Program-made: the position numbers and the translations under genes
Notes under the pieces: generated by a model
What the model was told of the DNA's origin: nothing
Database searches by the model: none
Seen by the model: only the letters and a program-made list of their open reading frames with translations
NCBI RefSeq assembly: GCF_017874625.1
Contig: NZ_JAGIKZ010000007.1
Coordinates: forward strand, 114,231-178,230
Direction of reading: 5' to 3'
Origin: Cytobacillus eiseniae
GTDB lineage: Bacteria; Bacillota; Bacilli; Bacillales; Cytobacillaceae
DNA length: 64,000 nucleotides
In this document: in pieces, positions 38,004-47,499 of the stretch
Position numbering within the stretch: the first letter of the stretch is position 1
Layout: each line of letters begins with the position of its first letter

Positions 38004-39521
38004 ATGAAAAACACAGTTAGAATTAGCTTATTTATCATCCTATTAGTTGGCATGATTTTTGTATATGATTATTTCATTCATCCGAATGGTGGATACCTAG
38101 GCTATGTTAGTATTTTAATGTCAATGTCCGTTATTTTTATTGCCTTTGTTATTTTCCTCGAGAATCGCCATCCTGCACAGACACTAACTTGGTTAGTTGT
38201 TTTAGGAAGTTTTCCTTTAGTTGGCTTTATTTTTTATCTGTTATTTGGTCGAAATTATAAGAAAGAGAAGATGTTTAGACGCAAGTATATATTAGATAAA
38301 CAACAATTTTTACGAATTGAGGGCGATATTGACCCAATCAATGAACAGAAAATGAATAAAATGGGTGATCATCAGAGAAAGCTCTTTTACTTAGCACAGA
38401 ATTTGGGGCATAGCCCTATTTCATTTGCTACACAAACGAAGGTTTTAACTAATGGAGAGGAAACCTTTCAAGAAATATTGAATACATTAAGAAGTGCGAC
38501 TCACCATATTCATATGGAATATTATATTGTCCGCCATGATAAAATCGGTCAAGAAATAAAGGAAATTCTTATTGAAAAGGCGAAAGAAGGGGTGAAAATC
38601 CGCTTCCTCTATGATGCTGTTGGTTCTTGGCAGTTATCAAAAAAGTATATAATGGAACTTAGGTTAGCAGGGATTGAAATCATTCCATTTGGGCCAGTTA
38701 AACTCCCCTTTCTAAATAGCAAAATAAATTTCCGAAATCATCGTAAAATTATTGTTGTTGATGGAAGCACTGGATTTGTCGGTGGTCTGAATATTGGGGA
38801 TGAATATTTAGGCCGAGATGAAAACTTTGGTTTCTGGCGTGATACTCATCTAATGATGAAAGGAGAGGCTGTCAGAAGTTTGCAGCTAATCTTTTTACAG
38901 GATTGGTATTATATGACTAATGTTCAAATATCTTCAGCAGATTATCTTTCTCCAGATTTAGAGGAAAATATTCATGGAGGAGTTCAATTGATTGCCGGTG
39001 GTCCTGATAATGAGTGGAGCACGATTAAAAATATCTTTTTCTCAATGATAAATTCAGCTGAGAGATCGGTATGGATTGCTTCTCCTTATTTCATTCCAGA
39101 TGAGGATATCTTTTCTGCCTTAAAAATAGCAGCACTAAGTGGGATTGATGTTCGACTCCTAATGCCTCAAAATCCAGATAAGAAAATTGTATTCTATGCC
39201 TCAAGATCCTATTTTCCAGAATTGCTTGAAGCCGGTGTGAAAATTTATGAATATAAAAAAGGTTTTATGCATAGTAAAATTGTTATCGTTGATGAGGAAC
39301 TCGCATCCATTGGTACATCAAATATGGATATGAGGAGCTTCCATTTGAACTTTGAGGTAAATGCCTTTTTATACCGGACGGGAAGCACTCAGAAGCTTGT
39401 AACAGGCTATTTAGATGATTTAAAGTCTGCTAGAAGATTAGAAATAAATAAATTTAAGAAAAGACATATCGGTTTCCGAATTATTGAATCAACATCAAGA
39501 CTGTTGTCACCATTTTTGTAA
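38004..39521 (+). CDS. cls: Cardiolipin synthase
   Basis: Joins two phosphatidylglycerols to make cardiolipin at the membrane. The 505-residue protein has two N-terminal membrane spans, then two phospholipase D active sites: NHRKIIVVD with His246 and Lys248, and MHSKIVIVD with His423 and Lys425. The ATG at 38004 has AGGTG upstream; an in-frame GTG three codons earlier overlaps that site. It lies between mecA and coiA, where B. subtilis has no cls but several other bacilli do. Confidence 0.94.
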   Translation: MKNTVRISLFIILLVGMIFVYDYFIHPNGGYLGYVSILMSMSVIFIAFVIFLENRHPAQTLTWLVVLGSFPLVGFIFYLLFGRNYKKEKMFRRKYILDKQQFLRIEGDIDPINEQKMNKMGDHQRKLFYLAQNLGHSPISFATQTKVLTNGEETFQEILNTLRSATHHIHMEYYIVRHDKIGQEIKEILIEKAKEGVKIRFLYDAVGSWQLSKKYIMELRLAGIEIIPFGPVKLPFLNSKINFRNHRKIIVVDGSTGFVGGLNIGDEYLGRDENFGFWRDTHLMMKGEAVRSLQLIFLQDWYYMTNVQISSADYLSPDLEENIHGGVQLIAGGPDNEWSTIKNIFFSMINSAERSVWIASPYFIPDEDIFSALKIAALSGIDVRLLMPQNPDKKIVFYASRSYFPELLEAGVKIYEYKKGFMHSKIVIVDEELASIGTSNMDMRSFHLNFEVNAFLYRTGSTQKLVTGYLDDLKSARRLEINKFKKRHIGFRIIESTSRLLSPFL

Positions 39522-39523
39522 AA

Positions 39524-39555
39524 CCTAGTCCATATAACAGGACTAGGTTTTTTAT
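39524..39555 (+). terminator. Terminator after cls
   Basis: ACCTAGTCC pairs with GGACTAGGT around eight bases, followed by six T residues. Confidence 0.9.
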
Positions 39556-39571
39556 AGGCATTTTTATAAAG

Positions 39572-39699
39572 GGTCTATTCTAAAAAGATTGTTGCTTTTG
39601 AATAAACCGTTTGACGAACTAAGTCGGCTGATTGGAGCACATGTACTCGGAAATCAACCTTTACCAACTTATCAATGTTTGCGAAAACAGCCTTTCGTA
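39572..39699 (+). repeat. Dispersed intergenic repeat, copy 2
   Basis: About 128 bases between cls and coiA that align with 18556-18678 and, inverted, with 35238-35370. An open frame runs through it in phase with coiA, but there is no ribosome site before 39775. Confidence 0.75.
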
Positions 39700-39774
39700 A
39701 AAATGTCTTTATCGTTCGACAGGAGTTTCTTTTTCTTTGTCGAATATATGCTAATAATGAAAGGAGATGATCAT

Positions 39775-40974
39775 TTGCTTGTATCAAAAACAACGCATGG
39801 AGAAATATTAAGTTTAGCAAAAATGTATGATCGAGAATTTTTAGAAAAGCTAAGAAGAAAAGAGTCCTTTTATTGTCCAGAATGCGGGGAACAAGTGATT
39901 TTAAAAATAGGTACAAAAAAAATCACTCATTTTGCCCATAAAAAAGGATCCGTCTGCACGGAAAGTTATGAAAGGGAATCAGAGTATCATTTAAAAGGGA
40001 AAATACGCCTGTATGAATGGTTGAAGTTACAAGGTGTATCCCCAATACTTGAACCATACTTTAAAGAAATTGCACAACGGCCAGATATTAGCTTTCAGTA
40101 TCGAAATCGACAGTATGCGATTGAATATCAATGCTCAGTTATACCGGAGGAACTATTTATTAAACGTTCAAATAACTATATTCAAGCAGGCATTGTTCCG
40201 ATTTGGCTTATGGCAGGCAAAAGTATTCAGCGAAAGGGAAATCATAAGGCATCTTTGTCTAGCTTCGACTTTTTATTTCTTTCAAAATCTGCGCGACAAA
40301 AGTGGACAATCCTTGCATTTTGTCCAATTGGCAATACCCTCATTACGATGCATGATATTCTCCCATTAACGATAAGGAATATTCTTACACAGTTCTCCAT
40401 CATAAATTTAAAGGAAGCTACATTATCCAATCTGCTTGATCCACACGGTTCCAATCGATTAAATATCGTCGCTTGGCGAGATGAAATTAGAAAGGCAAAA
40501 AATATTCAGCCTCTTTTTCAATCACCACAAAATAAATTCCTACTTGAATTATACAAGCATTCCCTCATTCCGTCTTTACTCCCAGTTGAAATAGGTATAC
40601 CAGTCCTTCATGCACCATATATAGAAACACCGATCATTCAATGGCAAAGTTACTTATTCATCGATGTCTTCAATAAGATGAACCAGTTTTCAATGCGGCA
40701 TATTCATCTTTCATTTAATAAAAGGGTGAAAAATCGGGATATTAAGCTTAGAAAGCTCCCGCTTGAATCAGATAGCAATGTTTATGATGCATTGAGCGAT
40801 TATATTCAATTACTCGTTCATGTTGAATTTTTAGAGCGTATTGGCAAGGGGCAATACAAGCTGACAAAAACGAGATCATTCGCTGAAAATCAGCTTCAAC
40901 AGGATAGATTGGAGGAGAATTTTTATCGAAAGTATGGCAATAGGATTATTGATTGCCTATATGACAAACAATAA
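39775..40974 (+). CDS. coiA: Competence protein CoiA, predicted nuclease
   Basis: CoiA is needed for efficient transformation in Bacillus and streptococci. The 399-residue protein has an N-terminal Cys/His module (Cys34-x2-Cys37, His52-Phe-Ala-His55, Cys61), then a PD-(D/E)xK-like core with RPDISF and YAIEYQCS (Asp, Glu and Gln in the usual order), and a long helical tail. The TTG start has AAAGGAG eight bases upstream. In-frame codons before it derive from an intergenic repeat. A similar Cys/His module opens YjcD near the right end. Confidence 0.88.
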   Translation: MLVSKTTHGEILSLAKMYDREFLEKLRRKESFYCPECGEQVILKIGTKKITHFAHKKGSVCTESYERESEYHLKGKIRLYEWLKLQGVSPILEPYFKEIAQRPDISFQYRNRQYAIEYQCSVIPEELFIKRSNNYIQAGIVPIWLMAGKSIQRKGNHKASLSSFDFLFLSKSARQKWTILAFCPIGNTLITMHDILPLTIRNILTQFSIINLKEATLSNLLDPHGSNRLNIVAWRDEIRKAKNIQPLFQSPQNKFLLELYKHSLIPSLLPVEIGIPVLHAPYIETPIIQWQSYLFIDVFNKMNQFSMRHIHLSFNKRVKNRDIKLRKLPLESDSNVYDALSDYIQLLVHVEFLERIGKGQYKLTKTRSFAENQLQQDRLEENFYRKYGNRIIDCLYDKQ

Positions 40975-41056
40975 AAGAAGGGAATTTTATTAGTAAGATC
41001 GAAGTATTGAAGTAGGGTATTTTTTGCATTTGAATAGAAAAATGGAGGCTGAAAAA

Positions 41057-42871
41057 ATGACAAATGAAACAATATCAAAACTTCCAAATCGAAGTGAGAT
41101 ACCGTTAGAGGATACATGGAAATTAGAAGATATTTTTGCAAATGATGAAGCTTGGGATAAGGAATACAAAGAAGTACAAGATATAATCCCAAATGTTGGC
41201 AAGTTTCAGGGGGAATTAGGTGATCGTGCGGAGACATTGTATGAAGCACTACAAATCCAGGATCATTTATTAGAGCGGCTTTCGAAGCTTTATACATATG
41301 CTCATATGCGCTATGACCAAGATACAACCAATTCCTTCTATCAAGGGATGGATGATCGAATTAAAAATTTATATTCCCAGGCGGGAAGCGCTTTAGCCTA
41401 TATCGTTCCAGAGCTACTTGCAATTGATGAGGAGAAGATTAATAGCTTTTTGGATGAATTAGAAGGTCTGAGAGTATACAAGCAGGCATTAGCTGAAATT
41501 AATCTTCAGCGCCCACATGTATTAAGTGCAGAAGCAGAGGCATTATTAGCCCAAGCGTCTGAAGTATTAGGCGCTTCGAGTAATACATTCGGCATGCTTA
41601 ATAATGCAGATCTTGAATTCCCATCGATTAAAGATGAAAACGGCAAAGAAGTAGAAATCACGCATGGCCGCTATATCCGATTTTTAGAAAGTGATGATCA
41701 GCGTGTCAGACATGATGCATTTAAAGCTGTTTATGAAACGTATGGAAAGTTCCGCAATACATTTGCAAGTACATTGAGTGGAAATGTGAAGGTCGATCAT
41801 TTCAATGCGAAGATTCGAAATTACCAATCTGCTCGTCATTCGGCATTAGCAGCAAATAATATTCCTGAATCTGTATACGAAAACTTAGTTCAAACAATTA
41901 ATAATAATCTTCATTTATTACATCGTTATGTGAAGCTTCGCAAAAAGGTACTCGGTGTGAAAGAGCTTCATATGTATGATTTATATACACCGTTAGTTAA
42001 AGATGTGAAAATGGAGGTGAAATATGAAGAAGCAAAAGATTTAATCCTTAAGGGATTAGCACCCCTTGGGGAAGATTATCTCAATGTATTAAAGGAAGGC
42101 TTCGATAATCGTTGGGTGGATGTGCATGAGAATAAGGGCAAGCGCAGTGGGGCATATTCTTCTGGCTCCTATGGAACTAATCCTTATATTTTAATGAACT
42201 GGCAGGATAATGTGAATAATCTTTTTACACTTGCACATGAATTCGGTCATTCAGTTCACAGCTACTATACGCGAAAAACACAACCATATCCTTACGGAAA
42301 CTATTCGATTTTCGTTGCTGAGGTGGCATCAACATGTAATGAAGCATTATTGAATGATTATTTATTAAATACAATTGATGATGATAAGAAACGATTATTC
42401 CTATTAAATCATTATTTAGAAGGATTCAGAGGAACTGTTTTCCGTCAAACGATGTTTGCGGAATTTGAACATCTGATTCATCAGAAAGTACAAAATAATG
42501 AAGCCTTAACAGCTGATGCATTAACAAAGGATTATTATGAATTGAATAAAAAATACTTTGGTGAAGAAGATCTTGTGATCGATGAAGAAATTGGTTTGGA
42601 ATGGTCACGAATTCCACATTTTTATTACAATTATTATGTATATCAATATGCAACAGGATATAGTGCAGCAACAGCATTAAGCAATCAAATTTTACAAGAA
42701 GGAAAGCCGGCAGTTGACCGTTACTTAGAATTCTTGAAAGCTGGAAGCTCTGATTACCCAATTGAAGTATTGAAGAAAGCTGGAGTGGATATGACAAGTT
42801 CAAAACCAATCGAGGATGCATGTAAAGTATTTGAAGAGAAATTGACTGAAATGGAAAATCTGCTTCGTTAA
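41057..42871 (+). CDS. pepF: Oligoendopeptidase F
   Basis: A cytoplasmic zinc peptidase of family M3 that cleaves medium-size peptides. The 604-residue protein has HEFGH at residues 394-398 as metal site, inside LAHEFGHSVHSYY. GGAGG lies eight bases before the ATG at 41057; an in-frame ATG 11 codons earlier has no such site. It probably finishes degradation of peptides imported by App and Opp (inference). Position after coiA matches B. subtilis. Confidence 0.96.
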   Translation: MTNETISKLPNRSEIPLEDTWKLEDIFANDEAWDKEYKEVQDIIPNVGKFQGELGDRAETLYEALQIQDHLLERLSKLYTYAHMRYDQDTTNSFYQGMDDRIKNLYSQAGSALAYIVPELLAIDEEKINSFLDELEGLRVYKQALAEINLQRPHVLSAEAEALLAQASEVLGASSNTFGMLNNADLEFPSIKDENGKEVEITHGRYIRFLESDDQRVRHDAFKAVYETYGKFRNTFASTLSGNVKVDHFNAKIRNYQSARHSALAANNIPESVYENLVQTINNNLHLLHRYVKLRKKVLGVKELHMYDLYTPLVKDVKMEVKYEEAKDLILKGLAPLGEDYLNVLKEGFDNRWVDVHENKGKRSGAYSSGSYGTNPYILMNWQDNVNNLFTLAHEFGHSVHSYYTRKTQPYPYGNYSIFVAEVASTCNEALLNDYLLNTIDDDKKRLFLLNHYLEGFRGTVFRQTMFAEFEHLIHQKVQNNEALTADALTKDYYELNKKYFGEEDLVIDEEIGLEWSRIPHFYYNYYVYQYATGYSAATALSNQILQEGKPAVDRYLEFLKAGSSDYPIEVLKKAGVDMTSSKPIEDACKVFEEKLTEMENLLR

Positions 42872-42878
42872 AGAAAGC

Positions 42879-42922
42879 AAAGCCTGTGGGTTCGCTCGAA
42901 TGAATGTTCCACAGGCTTTTTG
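42879..42922 (+). terminator. Terminator after pepF
   Basis: AAAGCCTGTGG pairs with CCACAGGCTTT around a 19-base loop, then further T residues. Confidence 0.88.
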
Positions 42923-42932
42923 TACAAACTTT

Positions 42933-43106
42933 CTAGAAACCTTTAAATTTTTTTCGATCATTCATGCAGGCAATAAAAATTAATACAGATAAAAATAAAA
43001 TAGGGGAGCTAATATAAATTGGAAATAATTTCATAAGACCAAAAATATTTAAGACAAAAGAGAATAGGATAAAAAGAAGCATAATCGTGACGGATCGTTT
43101 ATTCAC
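42933..43106 (-). CDS. Small two-span membrane protein (YizD position)
   Basis: A 57-residue protein with two hydrophobic segments separated by a short loop, and a basic tail NDRKKFKGF. The GTG start at 43106 has GGAGG eight bases upstream; earlier in-frame codons lie over that ribosome site. B. subtilis has the small gene yizD between pepF and roxS-spxH, so this is probably its counterpart, but I cannot confirm sequence similarity. Function unknown. Confidence 0.65.
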   Translation of the reverse strand: MNKRSVTIMLLFILFSFVLNIFGLMKLFPIYISSPILFLSVLIFIACMNDRKKFKGF

Positions 43107-43186
43107 CTTTTTTTCCTCCAAATAAATAATCATATTCATACCATTTTATGCGGTTGTCCTATTATTATTCTATGGATTTGACAATA

Positions 43187-43238
43187 TTGTGAAGAAACAC
43201 ACAAACTGATTGTTACTAAAATAATTCTATGTTAAAGT
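43187..43238 (+). promoter_or_regulatory. roxS promoter with Rex-like operator
   Basis: TTGTGAAGAAACACACAA (43187-43204) matches the Rex operator TTGTGAA-N4-TTCACAA except at two bases. It lies directly before a promoter with TTGTTA (43210-43215), 17 bases, and TAAAGT (43233-43238). Rex senses NADH/NAD+, and Rex control of roxS has been reported in B. subtilis. Confidence 0.72.
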
Positions 43239-43245
43239 AAAGTCA

Positions 43246-43361
43246 TGAAGTTGATCACATACAAACATTAACCCCTTTGTTTGGGCCGTGATAAATTTCT
43301 CCCATCCCCTTTGTTCGATAGTATATAGAAAAAGACCATGAACCGTATGCATGGTCTTTTT
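43246..43361 (+). ncRNA. roxS: RoxS/RsaE regulatory small RNA
   Basis: About 116 bases that match the RoxS (B. subtilis) / RsaE (Staphylococcus) RNA. It carries two C-rich seed regions, ACCCCTTTGTTTG and CTCCCATCCCCTTTGTT, joined by a conserved ATAAATTT-containing stretch. It ends in the terminator AAAAAGACCATG / CATGGTCTTTTT. This RNA base-pairs with ribosome sites of central-metabolism mRNAs. It lies between the YizD-position gene and spxH, as roxS does in B. subtilis. The exact 5' end is inferred from the promoter. Confidence 0.92.
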
Positions 43362-43392
43362 CATCTATTTGGAAATTATACATTCGTATGAG

Positions 43393-43426
43393 GATAGGTG
43401 CTGTTCTTATAGAAGGAGCGCCTATC
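43393..43426. other. Hairpin between roxS and spxH
   Basis: GATAGGTGC and GCGCCTATC pair over nine positions around a 16-base loop. No T tract follows. It falls in the roughly 220 bases between roxS and the end of spxH, where no gene is visible. Confidence 0.4.
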
Positions 43427-43586
43427 TATTATCAAACACCATGACTGCTCCCCACATGCACGATAGTTTCCCGCAAACCGTATTTTCTTTATCGAAAGGG
43501 CAGACATTTAGTTCATATAGCTATGATTAAGGCGCTTCCATTATTGTTCTTTTATTATTAAATAAATGTAAGTTATAAAGGCAGGC

Positions 43587-44465
43587 TTAGTTCTTATTAT
43601 ACTTCCAAAAAATCCCGTATTTCACAGGGATTTGTTCAACAATTTGTTTTAGCTGAAGCTTTTTCATTTCTCTTTCTACTTCATTAACTGTCAAGTTATA
43701 GACAACAGCGATTTCCTGTGAGGCAACAAATTTAAAATATTGTAAAAAGACCTCAAGAGATGGGAGAGCTGATCGCTCGGGTTTTTTCATTAACATTTCC
43801 TCAATAATTTGTTCATATACCTCATAAGGATAGTTGCCAGTAATCTTTATCCCCTCATCTTCAATATTTTCATTAAAAAAGACGAGAGTTGGAATTTCCT
43901 GAACTTCCATTTCTGTCGTGATTTTTAAATCACATTGTAAAGCGCGAGTTGTACTTTCAGAATGAATGTCGGAAATAAACTCTTCCACGTCAAGTTCAGC
44001 ACTTTTTGCGCATTTTTTTAATACTTCTATGTTTGAAACATTTTGCTTTTCTAAAAACAAAAGCTCCTGTAACTTTCGTAGAAATCGAATGCCTGATTTT
44101 CTTCCTTGAAGCTCTGCTGCTTTAATCGCAATAGATGCTAGATGAGGGGAGGAGATTGGATTTTCTAGCCATAGATCCCCGTCACAGGACATTCCGGACC
44201 GACTACCTGTTTTCTCCCAAAGTTCAGCAATGCTTTCGTAATTTTGTTTTCTTGCAATATTTAATGTTTCAATCGTGCCGCTTATTACTTGTTTGATGGA
44301 GAAGTAACGACCATATTCAATCGTAAGTTTTTTTATAATTGGTTCAATTGCCCAACATTCTGGGCAAAGAGGGTCAATGAACATGTACAATTCAAGTGGC
44401 TTTTTCTCACTGCCATGACAATGAGGAAATGTCGACTTTAATTCGAATGATTCCTGATTGCTCAC
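43587..44465 (-). CDS. spxH: SpxH (YjbH), ClpXP adaptor for Spx
   Basis: A DsbA-like protein that binds Spx and speeds its degradation by ClpXP. The 292-residue protein has a Cys/His-containing N-terminus (FPHCHG) and the thioredoxin-type motif Cys34-Pro-Glu-Cys37 in [11 protein letters not shown]. The C-terminal region is the helical extension of the YjbH family. It overlaps yjbI by four bases, so the two are cotranscribed, as in B. subtilis. Confidence 0.93.
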   Translation of the reverse strand: MSNQESFELKSTFPHCHGSEKKPLELYMFIDPLCPECWAIEPIIKKLTIEYGRYFSIKQVISGTIETLNIARKQNYESIAELWEKTGSRSGMSCDGDLWLENPISSPHLASIAIKAAELQGRKSGIRFLRKLQELLFLEKQNVSNIEVLKKCAKSAELDVEEFISDIHSESTTRALQCDLKITTEMEVQEIPTLVFFNENIEDEGIKITGNYPYEVYEQIIEEMLMKKPERSALPSLEVFLQYFKFVASQEIAVVYNLTVNEVEREMKKLQLKQIVEQIPVKYGIFWKYNKN

Positions 44466-44869
44466 AAGTTCTCACCTTTCATCTCTACATTTTCAGATGT
44501 GTTAATCATATGCTGAGCAGTTAAAAAAAGTCTCGCATAAAAATCTTCACGAATGTCTCCGTCAAGTCCGATTTCATCCATTGCTTCTTTCATGCATGAC
44601 AGCCATGCCTTGGCTCTAGTTTCTGTTATTTCAAAAGGCAAATGTCTGGCCCGCAGCATTGGATGTCCATGTTCAGATGTATATAATGGGGGTCCTCCTA
44701 AATATTGTGTTAGAAATTGTTTTTGCTTTCTTGCAGTTTCCGATAGATCATTTGGGAAAATGGGAACGAGATCTGGATGTTGCCCAACACGGGTGTAAAA
44801 AGCTTCAACAAGTTGGTGAAGTCGTTCTTCACCTACCGCATCGAACGGTGTATGCACTTTCTCGGCCAT
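44462..44869 (-). CDS. yjbI: Truncated hemoglobin YjbI (trHbO type)
   Basis: A 135-residue heme protein of the truncated hemoglobin family. The B10 Tyr lies in EAFYTRV, the proximal His in [11 protein letters not shown], and Trp in AKAWLSCM is the G8 position typical of group II. It begins the yjbI-spxH unit. A link between heme/oxygen chemistry and Spx turnover has been suggested for this pair, but the role is not settled. Confidence 0.93.
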   Translation of the reverse strand: MAEKVHTPFDAVGEERLHQLVEAFYTRVGQHPDLVPIFPNDLSETARKQKQFLTQYLGGPPLYTSEHGHPMLRARHLPFEITETRAKAWLSCMKEAMDEIGLDGDIREDFYARLFLTAQHMINTSENVEMKGENL

Positions 44870-44982
44870 ATTAATGCTCCTTCTTCATGAAATGCGAAAA
44901 AATAATAGCGAAATATCTGTTGAATTACTTATATTTTATCAATGAGTGTTTTATATCTCAAATAAATAGCTTACAGGCAAAG

Positions 44983-45018
44983 AAAAAACCGTTAATTGCG
45001 CACAATTCAACGGTTTTT
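44983..45018 (-). terminator. Terminator after cwlQ
   Basis: On the minus strand AACCGTTGAATTG pairs with CAATTAACGGTT and is followed by TTTTTT. Confidence 0.85.
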
Positions 45019-45027
45019 AAATGTTTT

Positions 45028-45651
45028 TTAAGCAAAATAAGTATTTTTTATTTTTTGCACATAATTTTGTGTCTCTTTAAATGGAGGAATACCATTATAT
45101 TTATCAACATTTCCCGGACCTGCATTGTAAGCCGCTAAAGCTAATTCAATGTTTTCGTTGTATTTACTAAGCATTTGGCGTAAATATTTTGCTCCGCCAA
45201 AAATATTATCTTGTGGATCAAAGACATTTTTGACACCAAGTCCTTTGGCGGTCTCGGGCATAAGCTGCATAAGTCCAGATGCCCCAGCATGACTGACAGC
45301 ATTTGGATTAAAGTTAGATTCTTGTTTGATTACTGATTGAAGAAGCTTTTCTGGTATATTGTATCGTTCTGCTGCAGTTTTGATGATTTCATCAAAGCTT
45401 TGATTTGATTTTGAAAGCTTTGTTAAATTGATAGGCGGCAGGGATGTGACAGGTGTGTTCAAATAAGCCTCTAATGAAGCAACGGTCCCAGACTGATTAG
45501 ATAAATTATCTGAAACGGAGAGACCTTGCTCTGAAATGAACTCAGTAAGCATTTCCTGAAAGAAAGATTGACTTTCAGTATTTGTTTCAGTGCTGTTGAA
45601 ATTCTTTAATGCCTGTAATTCAAGCATGACCTTCAATTGTTCGACTTTCAT
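45028..45651 (-). CDS. cwlQ: Lytic transglycosylase CwlQ (YjbJ)
   Basis: Cleaves peptidoglycan glycan strands. The 207-residue protein has a variable N-terminal half and a C-terminal SLT domain with catalytic Glu111 in [17 protein letters not shown] and [13 protein letters not shown]. There is no obvious signal peptide, which is also true of the B. subtilis protein; the route of export is unclear. B. subtilis CwlQ is reported to have muramidase and transglycosylase activity. Confidence 0.9.
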   Translation of the reverse strand: MKVEQLKVMLELQALKNFNSTETNTESQSFFQEMLTEFISEQGLSVSDNLSNQSGTVASLEAYLNTPVTSLPPINLTKLSKSNQSFDEIIKTAAERYNIPEKLLQSVIKQESNFNPNAVSHAGASGLMQLMPETAKGLGVKNVFDPQDNIFGGAKYLRQMLSKYNENIELALAAYNAGPGNVDKYNGIPPFKETQNYVQKIKNTYFA

Positions 45652-45665
45652 GTAGGAGATCTCCT

Positions 45666-46256
45666 TTATTCACTATAATCTTGTTTATATTTTTCAAAAT
45701 AAAATCGTTTAATTTTATTTTCTGTTTGTCGAATAGGAATAGATAATTTTTCAAGCAGTGCGAGAAAAATAGCCTCGCCCTTTTCTCTATTGCTTACTTC
45801 ATATTCTATCTCAAAATCTTCAATAGTTAAATAGTAACTATTGTCCAATACGAGCAAGCCCTCTTGAAAGGCAATTTCAGCTCTTTTTGTTGTCAGTGAG
45901 CCAAAGTATCGTATTCTTTTAGGGTCGATGCTCATATTGGTTAAGATTGACAATATTTTCTCATTATTAATATGTCCATTAGCGAATATTTGGTTTGCGG
46001 TTTCTGCATCGAGATTCTCATTCGTTTCTAATAACCCATCTGGATGAGGCTGTTTTAATGTGAGCTCATATTGGTCAGCTTTTTTTCTTATTCTTAACGC
46101 AGACCCTTGTTCTTTTAATGCAAAATCAGGTGTATCGAAATAATGATTTTCCTGTGTGAAAAAATCAATCTCTTTTATAGCGAAAAATTGCTTAACTTTT
46201 TCAAATTCTTGTTTTGTAATCATATTTTTAAATTCAATTTCAATATTCTGTGACAT
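45666..46256 (-). CDS. yjbK: YjbK, CYTH-domain protein
   Basis: A 196-residue triphosphate tunnel enzyme candidate. The CYTH signature E-x-E-x-K is seen as EIEFK (Glu6, Glu8, Lys10), followed by alternating charged strands such as LRIRKK and [11 protein letters not shown] that line the tunnel. Members hydrolyse triphosphates using Mg2+. It lies next to the alarmone synthetase sasB, which fits nucleotide metabolism, but the substrate is unknown. It ends 14 bases before cwlQ, so they are probably cotranscribed. Confidence 0.88.
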   Translation of the reverse strand: MSQNIEIEFKNMITKQEFEKVKQFFAIKEIDFFTQENHYFDTPDFALKEQGSALRIRKKADQYELTLKQPHPDGLLETNENLDAETANQIFANGHINNEKILSILTNMSIDPKRIRYFGSLTTKRAEIAFQEGLLVLDNSYYLTIEDFEIEYEVSNREKGEAIFLALLEKLSIPIRQTENKIKRFYFEKYKQDYSE

Positions 46257-46379
46257 GAATATTCATCCTTTCTGTCATCCATGGATATATTATCGCAACT
46301 TTACACTTTGCGGCAATTTTTTTTTAGATTATTTGATGTCATATGATAGAATAATAAAAGAGTTTGGAGGTAGATAAAA

Positions 46380-46751
46380 TTGAAAAAGACTATAAAAATA
46401 ACACAGGCTAAAATAAATAATGAAAATGAATTAATGTTACAGTCGGAGGATTCTTTCAAAATATCAGATCTGAATCCGATGGAGCAAATGCTTGTGGATT
46501 CAGTAAATTTATCATTCATTTATGTGGTTGATAACAAAGAGGATTATACATACATAGCAATGCCGATATCTATATGGAATGAATTAAAAAAAGCGAATGA
46601 AACGAACGCTCCTGTTTATATTAGCAATCAAACAGAGCGGCTGCTTCTTCCTGGCTTGCACGAGGAATTAAGTTACTTAATTGAGAATATAAAAGGGAAT
46701 AGCAATTATGGAGAAGAAATGGTTACAAAAGTGGAAAGTATATTTTTATAA
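46380..46751 (+). CDS. yjbL: YjbL-like protein
   Basis: A 123-residue protein with no membrane segment or known catalytic motif. The start is TTG with GGAGG upstream. It is divergent from yjbK and precedes sasB, as yjbL does in B. subtilis. The core LSFIYVVDNKEDYTYIAMPI looks like a beta-rich fold. Function unknown. Confidence 0.75.
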   Translation: MKKTIKITQAKINNENELMLQSEDSFKISDLNPMEQMLVDSVNLSFIYVVDNKEDYTYIAMPISIWNELKKANETNAPVYISNQTERLLLPGLHEELSYLIENIKGNSNYGEEMVTKVESIFL

Positions 46752-46833
46752 AATCAATCACATCCACAAGCCTGACATATCTGAATAGGCAACTTAGTAA
46801 TGTAAAATTGGATGAGGTGGTGTTATTTTACAA

Positions 46834-47463
46834 ATGAAGCATTGGGATCAATTTTTGGCACCATATAAGCAAGCAGTAGAAGAATTAAAAGTGAAGCTAA
46901 AAGGAATGAGAAAGCAATTCGAACAGGCATCTTCTCACTCCCCGATTGAATTTGTTACGGGAAGGGTTAAGCCGATCGCTAGTATATTAGATAAAGCGAA
47001 CCAAAAGGGTATCCCATTAGACAAATTAGAAACTGAAATGCAGGATATTGCTGGTTTAAGGATGATGTGTCAATTTGTTGATGACATTAAAAGGGTTGTC
47101 AGACTACTAAGAAATCGGAATGACTTTGAAATTGTTGAAGAAAGGGATTATATTTCTCACAAAAAAGTAAGTGGGTATCGATCTTATCATATGGTTATAT
47201 GTTACCCTGTCCAGACAATAGATGGAGAAAAGAAAATCTTAGTTGAAATTCAAATTCGTACACTAGCAATGAACTTTTGGGCTACAATCGAACATTCATT
47301 AAACTATAAATATAAAGGGCAGTTTCCGGAAGATATTCAAATGAGGCTGCAACGTGCAGCGGAGGCGGCATTCAGGCTGGATGAAGAAATGTCCCTGATA
47401 CGGGGAGAAATTCAGGAAGCCCAAGCTTTTTTCACAAAGAAAAAAGAGCAGCAGGACAAATAG
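46834..47463 (+). CDS. sasB: Small alarmone synthetase SasB (RelQ, YjbM)
   Basis: Makes (p)ppGpp from ATP and GDP/GTP. The 209-residue protein consists of the synthetase domain only: VTGRVKPIASILDKA, DIAGLRMMCQFV, SGYRSYHMVI and VEIQIRTLAMNFWATIEH. It lacks the hydrolase and regulatory domains of long Rel proteins. Length fits the tetrameric RelQ group. nadK follows, as in B. subtilis. Confidence 0.95.
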   Translation: MKHWDQFLAPYKQAVEELKVKLKGMRKQFEQASSHSPIEFVTGRVKPIASILDKANQKGIPLDKLETEMQDIAGLRMMCQFVDDIKRVVRLLRNRNDFEIVEERDYISHKKVSGYRSYHMVICYPVQTIDGEKKILVEIQIRTLAMNFWATIEHSLNYKYKGQFPEDIQMRLQRAAEAAFRLDEEMSLIRGEIQEAQAFFTKKKEQQDK

Positions 47464-47499
47464 CGATTGTTATAAATATGATAGAGGAGCATGAAAACG

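Noticed and set aside
39589..39774. N-terminal extension of CoiA by 62 codons
   Set aside because: The added sequence is an intergenic repeat found elsewhere in the window, and the only good ribosome site selects the TTG at 39775.
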